DNA of 64,000 nt from Cernens ardua. Its GTDB lineage: Bacteria; Pseudomonadota; Gammaproteobacteria; Pseudomonadales; Halomonadaceae. The translations under genes were made by a program, and so were the position numbers. Below the pieces are notes generated by a model, which was not told where the DNA came from, made no database searches, and saw nothing but the letters and a program-made list of their open reading frames with translations. Below are positions 1-9,019 of the stretch, in pieces. The stretch lies in the NCBI RefSeq assembly GCF_051251085.1, contig NZ_JBPCZH010000002.1, positions 186,001 to 250,000 of the forward strand, in the 5' to 3' direction. Every line of letters begins with the position of its first letter. Position 1 is the first letter of the stretch.

Positions 1-1428
1 CATGCCTTTGAACAGGCCAAAAATTTCTCCTGGGAAAAGACAGCGAGCACAGCCATGTCCGTGTTCGAAAAGGTGAATGCTGAACGTGTCCAATCGCCCA
101 TGGATATTGATCAATATATCAATGAGCAAATAAATACCATTCGGAATATTTCTTCGTTTGATGATGCACCGATGCTCGAAATGGCATGGTCGTTGGCACG
201 TAATACTTTCCGTAAACAAAATCGGAAACTGTTGGTGGATGTGTCCATCCTTAAGGAACACGACGCAAAGACCGGTATACAGCGTGTATCTCGCAATATT
301 TTGCGTGAGTTGCTGAAAATTGATGTTCCCGGGTATCAGATCGCTGCGGTGTATTATCGCTCGGGCGAATGTTACCGCTATGCCAATGACTTCATGAATA
401 CCAATTTCGGTACCCACTTTGGTGATGACGAACCTGTTCTCTTCACCAAAGATGATGTCATGGTGGTAACGGATCTGACAGCACACTTCTTTCCCGAGTT
501 GAATAATGAACTCGACCGTATCAGAAGCATAGGGACCAAAGCCTGCTTCGTGATTCATGACATCATGCCCATGAGGCACCCGGAATGGTCTTCCGAGGGA
601 ATCAACCGCGTATTTCCCATCTGGTTAACGTCATTGGCGGAACATGCGGATCGTCTGATTTGTGTTTCAGGCAGCGTTGCCGAAGAGGTACGTGTTTGGC
701 TTGAGGAGAATTCCGAAACGCTGAAACCAAATCCGGGGTTGGAAGTGTTCAATTTTCATTTGGGGGCCGATATTCCCCGGGAAAAAGACGCCGATGAATT
801 GTCTGATCAACAGAAACAATGGGTTCGTAAAGTGACGGAAATCCCCTGTTTTCTGATGGTAGGTACAATTGAACCTCGCAAAGGGCATGAGCAGGTATTG
901 AATGCCTTCGAATTGCTTTGGCAGAAAGGTGTTCAGGCCAATTTATTTATTGTGGGTAAACCTGGCTGGATGGTAGATAGCCTGTGTCGCCGTATTCGAC
1001 ATCATCCACAAATAAACAAACACCTTTTCTGGCCAAAAGATGTTAGCGATGAGCTTTTGACTGAGCTGTATGATGCGTGCTCGGCCTTGATCTTTGCTTC
1101 CTATGGTGAAGGATTTGGTTTGCCATTGATTGAAGCGGCTCAGCGTAATTTGCCTGTGATTGTGCGCGATATACCTGTTTTCAGGGAAATTGGTCAACAT
1201 GGCGCTTTCTTCTTCTCCGGATTAGAAGCGAATGATATCGCGATGGCGATCACGCAGTGGATTGATCTTTACCAGCGCAATGAACACCCGAAACCCGAAG
1301 ATGTACATTGGTTGACCTGGCGACAAAGTGCAGAGCTGTTGCTTGAGCAACTGCCACTGATTCCGGCTGAGAGAAATGGCCGTATTAGTGAACACGTGAT
1401 CGAAAATGTAGTTGAGCAGCAGTCATGA
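1..1428 (+). CDS. Two-domain GT4 glycosyltransferase, 5' end outside window
   Basis: The frame is open from base 1, so the gene starts upstream of the window. The first residues (HAFEQAKNFSWEKTAS) resemble the C-terminal helix of one GT4 domain, and a complete second GT4 domain follows. That second domain has an N-terminal Rossmann half beginning near base 226 (LLVDVS, then TGIQR near 271). The sugar-nucleotide half carries GTIEPRKG (about 862) and the EGFGLPLIEAAQ motif (about 1108). The ATG at 55 has no Shine-Dalgarno (SD) sequence and lies inside this continuous frame, so I treat it as internal. Fused GT4 pairs occur in enzymes that elongate surface polysaccharides; the donor sugar cannot be read from the sequence. 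Another GT4 gene follows on the same strand after 166 bp. Confidence 0.85.
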   Translation, partial: HAFEQAKNFSWEKTASTAMSVFEKVNAERVQSPMDIDQYINEQINTIRNISSFDDAPMLEMAWSLARNTFRKQNRKLLVDVSILKEHDAKTGIQRVSRNILRELLKIDVPGYQIAAVYYRSGECYRYANDFMNTNFGTHFGDDEPVLFTKDDVMVVTDLTAHFFPELNNELDRIRSIGTKACFVIHDIMPMRHPEWSSEGINRVFPIWLTSLAEHADRLICVSGSVAEEVRVWLEENSETLKPNPGLEVFNFHLGADIPREKDADELSDQQKQWVRKVTEIPCFLMVGTIEPRKGHEQVLNAFELLWQKGVQANLFIVGKPGWMVDSLCRRIRHHPQINKHLFWPKDVSDELLTELYDACSALIFASYGEGFGLPLIEAAQRNLPVIVRDIPVFREIGQHGAFFFSGLEANDIAMAITQWIDLYQRNEHPKPEDVHWLTWRQSAELLLEQLPLIPAERNGRISEHVIENVVEQQS

Positions 1429-1594
1429 TACCCAGCTTACGGTCATGAGCTTTTACGATTGAAGTGTTATGTGAAGTGTTATGACCAAGGGTGTTGACTC
1501 CCTTGGGCATATTCATGCCTACAACTGGCTATCCATGGCGGGTGCGCTTTGAGGAATACTAGCAGCCAATATCCTCTACTGATGTGCACTGCCT

Positions 1595-2890
1595 ATGACA
1601 AGAGGTCAGCTTGCCAATCAAGAGAGATACATCCAATGGCCGAATGCCATGAAGTCTGATACCTCAACGCATGTGCCGCCGATTGCTCATACTGACTTGG
1701 GAACAAAGAATACCTATGGCTACGATGCCCGTTGGGTGGGGGAGCATGGTATCGGCCGGTTTGCACGCGAGATTCAGTTGCGTTGTTCCGGACTCGCGCC
1801 ATTGTCATTAAAGGGCTCTCCCAGTAGCCCCTTGGACCCCATCAAAAGTGCCGCCTGGTTGTTGATGCATCCGCATCGTCGTTTATTTTCCCCAGGTTAT
1901 AATGCTCCCCTGTTTGGGGCTTCCCGTAGTATTTTTGTACTTCATGATCTCAATCATATTGAGCGCCCTGAAAGCCGTAGTTTCCTCAAATCTCTCTACT
2001 ACAATAGTGTGATCAAGCGGGGGTGCCGGCGCGCAATGCGGGTATTAACCGTATCCGAATATTCGCGTCAAAGAATACTGGCATGGAGCGGTGTTCCCCC
2101 TGAACGTATCGTGAATGTCGGCAACGGGGTGTCTGAAGTATTTACATCCCATGAAGAAAAGAATGAAAAAGGGATAGTAAAGGCGCTGTTTGAGTCTGCA
2201 TTGTTTCAAAGACCCTCGTCGCGAAGCTCATTGTCGCCAACAGACCCTCCTGAAAGACAAGGTGATCAAGATCATGGAGTCCGGCCGCCAAAAGGGCAGT
2301 GCAAAGACTTGGCGCCCATGGATATTGATGGTTTTGTCAGTCTTCTGAATGAAGATAGCGAGCTTTTTACCTATTTTTTGTGCGTAAGTAACCGGCGCCC
2401 ACATAAAAATGAAAAAGGTTTACTCACTGCCTTCGCAAAGGCGGACCTGCCACCCACTGTTAAATTGGTATTCACCGGTCATTTAACACCTGAACTTGAT
2501 ATGGCACTGAATGAACTGGGACTTCAGGGGCGTGTCCTTTTTGCCGGGAAGGTCAATGATGTGATGTTGGCGATGCTTTATCGACAAGCTCGCGCATTGT
2601 TATTTCCATCATTCTACGAAGGATTTGGCCTGCCTGTGGTGGAGTCCATGGCCTGCGGAACCCCTGTCATGACTTCAACGACAACCTCGTTGCCCGAAAT
2701 AGCAGGTGGAGCTGCCATGTTGGTGGACCCAAAAGATATCAACGCCATTGCCCACGCCATCATCCGGCTCAACAATGACGATAATCTATGTCGAACCTTG
2801 AGTCGCAAAGGTCTTGAACGTGCGAAAGATTTTAGTTGGGCAGCTGTTGCCACACGAGTTGAGTCAGCCCTGTTACAATGCCTGAACTAA
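1595..2890 (+). CDS. GT4 glycosyltransferase with internal low-complexity insert
   Basis: This is a GT4 family enzyme of surface polysaccharide synthesis. The N-terminal half shows YGYDARWVGEHGIGRFA (about 1715) and FVLHDLNHIE. The C-terminal half shows CVSNRRPHKNEKG (about 2380) and the donor-site motif FYEGFGLPVVESMACGTPV (about 2613). Between the halves, bases 2155-2330 encode a polar Pro/Ser/Gln-rich stretch of about 55 residues that does not look like the family linker. The start is uncertain: neither ATG 1595 nor the in-frame ATG 1649 has a good SD, and the conserved fold begins only near residue 40, so 1649 is equally possible. The gene lies between two other GT4 genes in a polysaccharide cluster. 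Sugar specificity is unknown. Confidence 0.85.
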   Translation: MTRGQLANQERYIQWPNAMKSDTSTHVPPIAHTDLGTKNTYGYDARWVGEHGIGRFAREIQLRCSGLAPLSLKGSPSSPLDPIKSAAWLLMHPHRRLFSPGYNAPLFGASRSIFVLHDLNHIERPESRSFLKSLYYNSVIKRGCRRAMRVLTVSEYSRQRILAWSGVPPERIVNVGNGVSEVFTSHEEKNEKGIVKALFESALFQRPSSRSSLSPTDPPERQGDQDHGVRPPKGQCKDLAPMDIDGFVSLLNEDSELFTYFLCVSNRRPHKNEKGLLTAFAKADLPPTVKLVFTGHLTPELDMALNELGLQGRVLFAGKVNDVMLAMLYRQARALLFPSFYEGFGLPVVESMACGTPVMTSTTTSLPEIAGGAAMLVDPKDINAIAHAIIRLNNDDNLCRTLSRKGLERAKDFSWAAVATRVESALLQCLN

Positions 2891-2972
2891 TTTAGTGGCA
2901 TACCCTTTTGCGTATTCTCGTTAATGAATGCGTTTTAAAATAGACAAGAAAAACATGTGTCAGGAGATACAG

Positions 2973-4127
2973 GTGAGAGTGGCATTGGTAACTGACTGGC
3001 TGGTTTCTTACGCCGGTTCTGAACGCGTTGAAGAAGCGATACTGAGGCTTTATCCGAATGCAGATGTCTTTACCTGTGTTTATGATCCTTCCAGGTTTGA
3101 AAAAACTCTTTTCGCCAATGTATCGGTGACCGAGTCTTTCATCTCGCGGCTTCCCGGTGCACGCAAGCATTATCAGAAGTATCTGCCTTTGATGCCCCTG
3201 GCAGTAGAGCAGTTTGATTTGTCTGGGTACGATGTCGTTATTTCAAGCTCCCATGCGGTAGCCAAAGGTGTGATTACAGGGCCTGATCAGTGCCATATCT
3301 GTTATTGCCATACACCCATGCGCTATGCTTGGGATTTTCAGCATCAGTATCTCGAAGGTGCCGGGCTCACACAGGGTATCAAGGGATTACTGGCCCGCTA
3401 TTTACTGCATCGCTTGAGAAATTGGGACGTGATTAGTGCCAACCGGGTGGATCATTTTATCGCCAACTCGCGTTATATCGCGCGTCGTATTGAAAAAGTG
3501 TATCGCCGGTCAGCGAAGGTTATTTATCCCAATGTCGATACGGATGCCTTTCCGCTGGGTCAACAGAAAGAAGAATTTTATTTGGTGGTCTCCCGACTAG
3601 TGCCCTACAAGAAGGTGCCCTTGATTGTTGAGGCTTTCTCCCGCATGCCTGACAAAAAGCTAGTTGTTATTGGAAGTGGAGACCAGCAGCAGGTTGATCA
3701 ACTAACACACCAGTTGCCTGAGAATGTTGATTACCTCGGTTTTCAACCTGATGAAACTGTCAGGGAATATATGCAACGAGCCAAGGCTTTTGTTTTCGCC
3801 GGTGAAGAGGATTTCGGGATAGTTCTGGTGGAAGCACAGGCCGCTGGTACCCCCGTTATAGCCTATGATCATGGTGGGGCGAGCGAAACAGTATTGGATG
3901 GGGTTACCGGTATTCTTTATAACGAACAAAGCGCGCAGGCCCTTGTGGCTGCAGTGGAACGCTTTGACGCCAATGGCGTTGAGGCCTCAGCCCAACAAAT
4001 ACGTGAGCACGCAGGGACGTTTTCAGAAGCTGTCTTTGCAACACGAATGCAACAATGCATAACCGCTTGGTATAAAGCTACCATGCTTGAATGTAGTTCC
4101 CCCTCTGAAGAGACGCACCATGGCTAA
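2973..4127 (+). CDS. GT4 glycosyltransferase (EPS/LPS type)
   Basis: This is a glycosyltransferase of about 384 residues with two Rossmann domains. Family features include an N-terminus VALVTDWLVSYAGSERV, CYCHTPMRYAWD (about 3300), the hinge ANSRYIARRI, and the donor-site segment GEEDFGIVLVEAQAAGTPVIA (about 3804). The start is GTG 2973, because AGGAG at 2962-2966 lies 6 nt upstream and the conserved VRVALVTDW begins there; the upstream ATGs at 2928 and 2955 would add a non-conserved extension. The stop overlaps the next gene by 8 nt, so this enzyme and the initiating sugar-phosphate transferase are probably co-translated. Such enzymes often add the second or third sugar to the lipid-linked primer. 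The donor sugar is not deducible. Confidence 0.88.
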   Translation: MRVALVTDWLVSYAGSERVEEAILRLYPNADVFTCVYDPSRFEKTLFANVSVTESFISRLPGARKHYQKYLPLMPLAVEQFDLSGYDVVISSSHAVAKGVITGPDQCHICYCHTPMRYAWDFQHQYLEGAGLTQGIKGLLARYLLHRLRNWDVISANRVDHFIANSRYIARRIEKVYRRSAKVIYPNVDTDAFPLGQQKEEFYLVVSRLVPYKKVPLIVEAFSRMPDKKLVVIGSGDQQQVDQLTHQLPENVDYLGFQPDETVREYMQRAKAFVFAGEEDFGIVLVEAQAAGTPVIAYDHGGASETVLDGVTGILYNEQSAQALVAAVERFDANGVEASAQQIREHAGTFSEAVFATRMQQCITAWYKATMLECSSPSEETHHG

Positions 4128-5520
4128 TCGTTCAGACCACACTTTGCGTTTTGGTAGGGACTGGGTCGTGGGCTTTTGTCTGCGATGTGCTGACCTATTG
4201 TCTTTGATTGTTGCAGGCCTGGCTGCGTATTGGTGGTTGTTTGGACAAAGCCATTTCATTTTGCATGAACGTTATCAATGGGCAATGCTGGTGGGTGGGC
4301 TGATTCAGCTTTGGCTTTTTCCATTGGTATCCGTTTATCAATCATGGCGTGGACGTTGGTTGGTCCTGATGATTTTCAGGTTGGTGTTGGCCTACGCCCT
4401 GTGGCTGCTGATAGCCGTCGTCGTCATGTTCAGTTTTCACCTTTTTGATTTTTCACGATTGTGGTTAGTGAGCTGGACGTTTTTGTCTGTTTCATTTTCA
4501 TTGATCTTTCGCGGTATAGCGTATGCCGTAGCATTTCGTATACGTAGTCGTGGTAAAAATTTACGAAGTGTGTTGTTGATCGGTGATGCGGACTCATGTC
4601 GCAGTGCCTACAAATCATTGAAACTTGACCGTAGTCGCAGTTTCGAAGTGACACGCGTTCTAGTCGTCAATTATGAGTTTAAGGAACACTTGCACAAGTT
4701 CAGTGGTGTCGTTGACAGCTATGATCCGAACTTGAATGTAGCTGTGTCTGAAGACGAAGTATGGGTCTGCATGCCGTTGTCAAAAGGGGAAGAAGCGCAC
4801 CGTATTATTAACTCCCTGGACACCGTTACCGCCAATATCCGGTTGATGCCGACCATGTCCGATTTGCGTTTGATCAATCATAGTGCCTCTACAATAGCGG
4901 GCCTTTATTTGATTAACGTCAGCTGTTCACCCATGACGGGCATCAGTCGGCTCAAAAAACGTATACTGGATGTCACGTTGTCCTGTCTTATTCTTGTGCT
5001 GATTTCGCCCCTGTTTTTTCTGGTCATGTTGTGTATCAGACTGGGCTCCGGTTCCCCTGTGTTCTATCGGCAGGAACGCGTGAGCTGGAATGGACATGCA
5101 TTCCAAATGATGAAATTTCGCAGTATGGCTGTGGATAACGAAAAACAGGGTGTGGAATGGGGCGGTGCCAAAGGCAAATCCGTGACCCGTTTTGGCTCGC
5201 TCATTCGACGCACAAGCATCGATGAATTGCCACAGTTTCTCAACGTGCTCAAGGGGGACATGTCCATTGTAGGGCCCCGCCCAGAGCGTACAGTCTTTGT
5301 GGAACAATTTCAGTCTGAAATCCCCGGCTATATGCAAAAGCATTTGGTGAAAGCAGGTATTACGGGGTGGGCGCAAGTCAACGGCTGGCGAGGGGATACC
5401 AGTCTCGAAAAACGCATTGAAAATGATCTTTGGTATATTGAAAACTGGTCTGTATGGCTGGATATCAAAATCATAATGCTCACGGCGATTAAAGTGCTCT
5501 TCGATAAAAGTGCTTATTAA
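4120..5520 (+). CDS. Undecaprenyl-phosphate sugar-1-phosphate transferase (WcaJ/WbaP type)
   Basis: This membrane enzyme starts a polysaccharide repeat by moving a hexose-1-phosphate from a UDP-sugar to undecaprenyl phosphate. It is 466 residues. Four or five hydrophobic segments lie at residues 10-140, then a central nucleotide-binding-like domain, another membrane helix (about 288-310), and the bacterial sugar transferase domain. That last domain carries FYRQERVSWNGHAFQMMKFRSM, RRTSIDELPQFLNVL, MSIVGPRPER and the C-terminal GITGWAQVNGWRG. ATG 4120 is chosen because GAAGAG lies 7 nt before it; it overlaps the preceding GT4 stop by 8 nt. The product is probably glucose- or galactose-phosphate-specific, but specificity cannot be read. 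It marks the cluster as Und-PP-dependent. Confidence 0.92.
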   Translation: MANRSDHTLRFGRDWVVGFCLRCADLLSLIVAGLAAYWWLFGQSHFILHERYQWAMLVGGLIQLWLFPLVSVYQSWRGRWLVLMIFRLVLAYALWLLIAVVVMFSFHLFDFSRLWLVSWTFLSVSFSLIFRGIAYAVAFRIRSRGKNLRSVLLIGDADSCRSAYKSLKLDRSRSFEVTRVLVVNYEFKEHLHKFSGVVDSYDPNLNVAVSEDEVWVCMPLSKGEEAHRIINSLDTVTANIRLMPTMSDLRLINHSASTIAGLYLINVSCSPMTGISRLKKRILDVTLSCLILVLISPLFFLVMLCIRLGSGSPVFYRQERVSWNGHAFQMMKFRSMAVDNEKQGVEWGGAKGKSVTRFGSLIRRTSIDELPQFLNVLKGDMSIVGPRPERTVFVEQFQSEIPGYMQKHLVKAGITGWAQVNGWRGDTSLEKRIENDLWYIENWSVWLDIKIIMLTAIKVLFDKSAY

Positions 5521-5858
5521 TTGATCTGTTCAACACTTACGTCGGCTTATCTTCAAGAAATCATCAGGATGAAAGTATCAAATGGAAAACCTGCTTCTAG
5601 AGGTTTTTCTCTTTTGATTCAAAATACTGATATTGTCATCCTGATGCCCTCTATTATTAGTCAATGTGGTATGGTTGCATGTAATCCAGTACTGCAACGT
5701 TGAGATATCAATTTTCCCTGTACTTTCCGCTCCGTTGGTTTCCTGCCCTGTTCACAACAGTTTTTCGGTATGTTGACACTGCATGGCCTGGAACGAGTTG
5801 GATGTGAACAACGTCAGCACGGAATATCACACCAACAGTAATCATTGGATATACCCTC
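5521..5858 (+). other. Intergenic region before dld with distant inverted repeat
   Basis: No convincing gene lies in these 338 bases. A 60-codon frame at 5521-5703 starts directly at the preceding stop, lacks an SD and has no protein-like features. A perfect 11-base inverted repeat is present: CATCAGGATGA at 5562-5572 and TCATCCTGATG at 5636-5646, 63 bases apart. It could form a long-range stem in the transcript or be an operator pair. No clear terminator separates the polysaccharide genes from dld. Confidence 0.5.
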
Positions 5859-7613
5859 ATGACTGCCTACCCTTCCCATCACTCATCGTCTACATCGGAT
5901 GCAAACAAACCTTTGCTCAGGCAACTCTCTGAAATTGTGGGCGAGAAATATACGCTAACGAGCGACAGCTCGATGAGTCGTTTTTGCAAGGGAATTCGTT
6001 TTGGTCAGGGACGTGCTTTGGCTGTCGTCCAGCCTGGTTCACTTGTTGAACAATGGCGTGTCTTGAAGGCGTGTATCAAGTCAGATGTGATCGTACTGAT
6101 GCAGGCTGCCAATACCGGGGTGACCGGCGGGTCTACACCGGACGGCGATGACTATGACCGCGACATCGTGATTATTAGTACATTGCGTATGGATCTGGTG
6201 CATGTCATCCATGATGGCAAGCAGGTGGTCTGCCTACCCGGTGCCACTCTTTTCCATTTGGAGAAAGTGTTGGCGCCGCTGGGGCGTGAGCCTCATTCCG
6301 TTATCGGTTCTTCCTGTATTGGTGCTTCCGTGATTGGTGGCGTAGCCAATAACTCAGGTGGTGCTTTAGTGAGGCGTGGCCCAGCCTATACCGAGTTTTC
6401 GGTGTATGCGCAGTGTACAGAAGAGGGTGAGGTAACGCTGGTCAACCACCTTGGTATTGAGTTGGGACGTGATCCGGAGGACATATTAACGCGGTTGGAA
6501 AAAGGTGATTTCACTGAAAGTGATATCTCTGATGACGGCGCCGCTTCAGATCATCATTATCAGCAGCATGTCCGAGAAGTCGATGCTGATACACCCGCGC
6601 GCTTCAATGCAGATCCTGCTCGTCTGTATGAATCTTCGGGTAATGCGGGCAAATTGTGTCTCTTTGCTGTTCGTATGGACACCTTCGAGCAAGAGTCCTC
6701 CACGGTTTTTTATGTCGGCTCCAATAAGACCAAAGAACTCTCTGTACTACGTCGTGCACTGCTGGAACCAACGCGTGAGCTCCCCATCGCCTGTGAATAT
6801 ATGCATCGAAGCTGGTTTGATATCGCGGCTGATTATGGCAAGGATACTTTCCTGCTGATTGAAAAGTTCGGTACCGATAAAATACCGCAAATATTCGCCT
6901 TGAAAGGCAAAATTGATGCTTTTTTTGCGCGAATAAATGTTCATGGCGTATCAGATCGTATCGCGCAATGGACATCCCGTTTGTTTCCCGATCACTTGCC
7001 CAAACGGATGAGAGAGTATCGTGATCGATATGAACATCATCTGATGCTGAAAGTGCCCAACCATCAAGTGGCGACCACGCGAGAAGTATTGGCCCACATT
7101 TTTGAGGGTGGGGAAGGTGACTTTTTCCAATGTACTGAAGAAGAAGGAAACAAAGCCTTTCTTCACCGTTTCGCGGCGGGTGGATCGACGGTACGTTATC
7201 GCCTGATGAATCAGAAAGAGGTGGGAGAAATTGTGGCCCTGGATGTAGCCTTACGCAGGAATGATGAGGACTGGTTTGAGCAGTTGCCGGACGAGTTGAA
7301 CGATCGGTTGGTAAAAAAACTGTATTGCGGGCACTTCCTCTGTCATGTCATGCATCAGGACTATGTCTTGAAGAAAGGGGAGAGCAGCCTCGATTTCGAA
7401 CATGCGATGTGGAAAATACTCGATCAACGAGGCGCCGAATATCCGGCAGAGCATAATGTGGGTCATCTCTATAAGGCAAAGCCCTCTCTTAAGTCTCACT
7501 ACATGGCACTCGATCCCTGTAATTGTTTTAATCCCGGTATTGGTCAGACGTCAAAACTCAAGTATTGGGGGCATGAAAAAGGCAGCCTTGAAAACCGGCA
7601 AAATTCCAATTAA
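5859..7613 (+). CDS. dld: Quinone-dependent D-lactate dehydrogenase
   Basis: This is a peripheral inner-membrane flavoprotein that oxidises D-lactate to pyruvate and passes electrons to quinone. It is 584 residues against 571 in E. coli. The FAD-binding PCMH domain carries NTGVTGGSTP (about residue 86), GVANNSGGALVRRGPAYTEF (about 162) and the D-lactate dehydrogenase membrane-binding middle region. ADTPARFNADPARLYESSGNAGKL near residue 250 is characteristic of Dld. The C-terminal part ends in DPCNCFNPG. ATG 5859 has only a weak GGAT upstream, but the next methionine lies well inside the fold. The gene sits among polysaccharide genes with 338 bp before it and a short gap to the O-antigen ligase-like gene, so it may have its own promoter. 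It is not an expected part of glycan synthesis. Confidence 0.96.
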   Translation: MTAYPSHHSSSTSDANKPLLRQLSEIVGEKYTLTSDSSMSRFCKGIRFGQGRALAVVQPGSLVEQWRVLKACIKSDVIVLMQAANTGVTGGSTPDGDDYDRDIVIISTLRMDLVHVIHDGKQVVCLPGATLFHLEKVLAPLGREPHSVIGSSCIGASVIGGVANNSGGALVRRGPAYTEFSVYAQCTEEGEVTLVNHLGIELGRDPEDILTRLEKGDFTESDISDDGAASDHHYQQHVREVDADTPARFNADPARLYESSGNAGKLCLFAVRMDTFEQESSTVFYVGSNKTKELSVLRRALLEPTRELPIACEYMHRSWFDIAADYGKDTFLLIEKFGTDKIPQIFALKGKIDAFFARINVHGVSDRIAQWTSRLFPDHLPKRMREYRDRYEHHLMLKVPNHQVATTREVLAHIFEGGEGDFFQCTEEEGNKAFLHRFAAGGSTVRYRLMNQKEVGEIVALDVALRRNDEDWFEQLPDELNDRLVKKLYCGHFLCHVMHQDYVLKKGESSLDFEHAMWKILDQRGAEYPAEHNVGHLYKAKPSLKSHYMALDPCNCFNPGIGQTSKLKYWGHEKGSLENRQNSN

Positions 7614-7663
7614 TACCCATTACCCAATAAATGCAGATTCACACAAGAAAACAAGAGCAAAAC

Positions 7664-9019
7664 ATGCAGGCCAGTCCTCACACCAAAAAGACGATATCTT
7701 CGCCAAATGATTTGAAACTCCATTGGTCGGTGAGGCTACTGGATTCACTGATTATCCTTTCATTGGTCATCGGTTATTTCATGATGTCCTTCGACCGTAA
7801 TAGTGCCCAACATCTACTTTATGGGGCTACATTTGCAGGATTGTTAGCAGCCGTTCTACGAATATGCCTTGTAACCTGGACAAAGTTCACCTACGGAAAC
7901 ACGAACAATGAATTATCCACTCCGGGGGGATATAAAGCTCCCTTGCAAAGTGGGGTACTCTTCGGCTTATCCACGCTATTATTGGTGGTTGCAGGTGTCT
8001 GGTGGGAAGTTGAGTATGGGGCATCTGGTCAACTGGCCTGGATGAATGAAATGGCCTGGAAAGTCTCCGGATTCTGGCTGTGTGCTACCGTACTGATTTT
8101 TTATTTTAGCGCCTTCAATGTCGAGATTTTCCGTTACGTAAAGGCTTTGCTACCCATCCTTTGCCTGATAGGGGCAATGGCACTTCTGGTGTCGGGGGGC
8201 AAGCAATATTTACATGGTATTCATCGTATTGAGCTAAAACTTGGGTATCCGGTTCCGGCTGGATTCATACTTGCCTGCCTGTTGCTGGTGGCACAGGTGG
8301 TATCGGCTTCCATAGTATGTCGTTGGCAACGGATGGCATATCTGGTTGTCATTGCACTGATGACTGCGGTGCTTGTCACATTGACAGGCACGCGTGATGC
8401 ATTGCTGGTGCTTCTTTTGATTGTAATTGGCCTTCTTTGGGAGTATCGACACGGGCTTCCTCAAAGATTCCGCCAACCCTGGGTATACAGTCTTGTTGTA
8501 TTGCTCGTCGCAATTGCGCTAGGGGCGGCTTTTGTAGCGCGTTTCGATCAGTTATGGGGTGACCTGGACAGTTTTTTCCACGGAGTGCCTTCGGGATCGA
8601 TGGGCGGGCGTTTTGTGATTTGGGAAGCCGGTCTTCACTCATTTCTTGAAAACCCCTGGGGGTATACGGGGAATGCACGGTTTATGGTCGTTCAGGGGTT
8701 TCTACAACATATTTTGGTCGGTCATGAATTTCTGGTGCCGCATATCATGTGGGCGGCCCAGCATCATATGCATAGTGAATTGATAGAAGCGATGTCCCTG
8801 ATGGGAGTGGTGGGGTTACTCGCCGTGGTTCTGTTTTACATTACCTTTTTCATGGCATCACGAAGAACCCTCATGCATCCAATGGGGCGATGGCTATGGG
8901 GGGGCGTTATCGTCTTCGGACTGGCTGAACCGATATTGAATTCAGACAAAACCGGCCTCTGTTTAGCATTTATCATCCCATTGTGTTTGGCATGTTCACA
9001 TGACACTTCCTCTCGTTAG
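7664..9019 (+). CDS. O-antigen ligase / Wzy-type polymerase (Wzy_C family)
   Basis: This multi-spanning membrane protein of about 451 residues has some 11-12 hydrophobic segments. It also has a large periplasmic loop with RFVIWEAGLHSF and HHMHSELIEAMSLMGVVGLL (about 8760-8820), the usual signature of the O-antigen ligase/polymerase superfamily. It would join Und-PP-linked glycan to lipid A-core (WaaL role) or polymerise repeat units (Wzy role); these roles cannot be told apart by sequence alone. GTRDALL (about 8390) fits the conserved Arg region. ATG 7664 has AAGAG 6 nt upstream and is preferred; ATG 7631 in the same frame has no SD. Its 3' end overlaps the next GT2 gene by 20 nt, suggesting translational coupling. 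Confidence 0.85.
   Translation: MQASPHTKKTISSPNDLKLHWSVRLLDSLIILSLVIGYFMMSFDRNSAQHLLYGATFAGLLAAVLRICLVTWTKFTYGNTNNELSTPGGYKAPLQSGVLFGLSTLLLVVAGVWWEVEYGASGQLAWMNEMAWKVSGFWLCATVLIFYFSAFNVEIFRYVKALLPILCLIGAMALLVSGGKQYLHGIHRIELKLGYPVPAGFILACLLLVAQVVSASIVCRWQRMAYLVVIALMTAVLVTLTGTRDALLVLLLIVIGLLWEYRHGLPQRFRQPWVYSLVVLLVAIALGAAFVARFDQLWGDLDSFFHGVPSGSMGGRFVIWEAGLHSFLENPWGYTGNARFMVVQGFLQHILVGHEFLVPHIMWAAQHHMHSELIEAMSLMGVVGLLAVVLFYITFFMASRRTLMHPMGRWLWGGVIVFGLAEPILNSDKTGLCLAFIIPLCLACSHDTSSR

Noticed and set aside
4927..5376. Minus-strand open frame of 149 codons inside the sugar-phosphate transferase
   Set aside because: It is antisense to the highly conserved bacterial sugar transferase domain.
5521..5703. 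60-codon frame right after the sugar-phosphate transferase
   Set aside because: No ribosome binding site, start at the stop codon of the previous gene, and no protein-like pattern.
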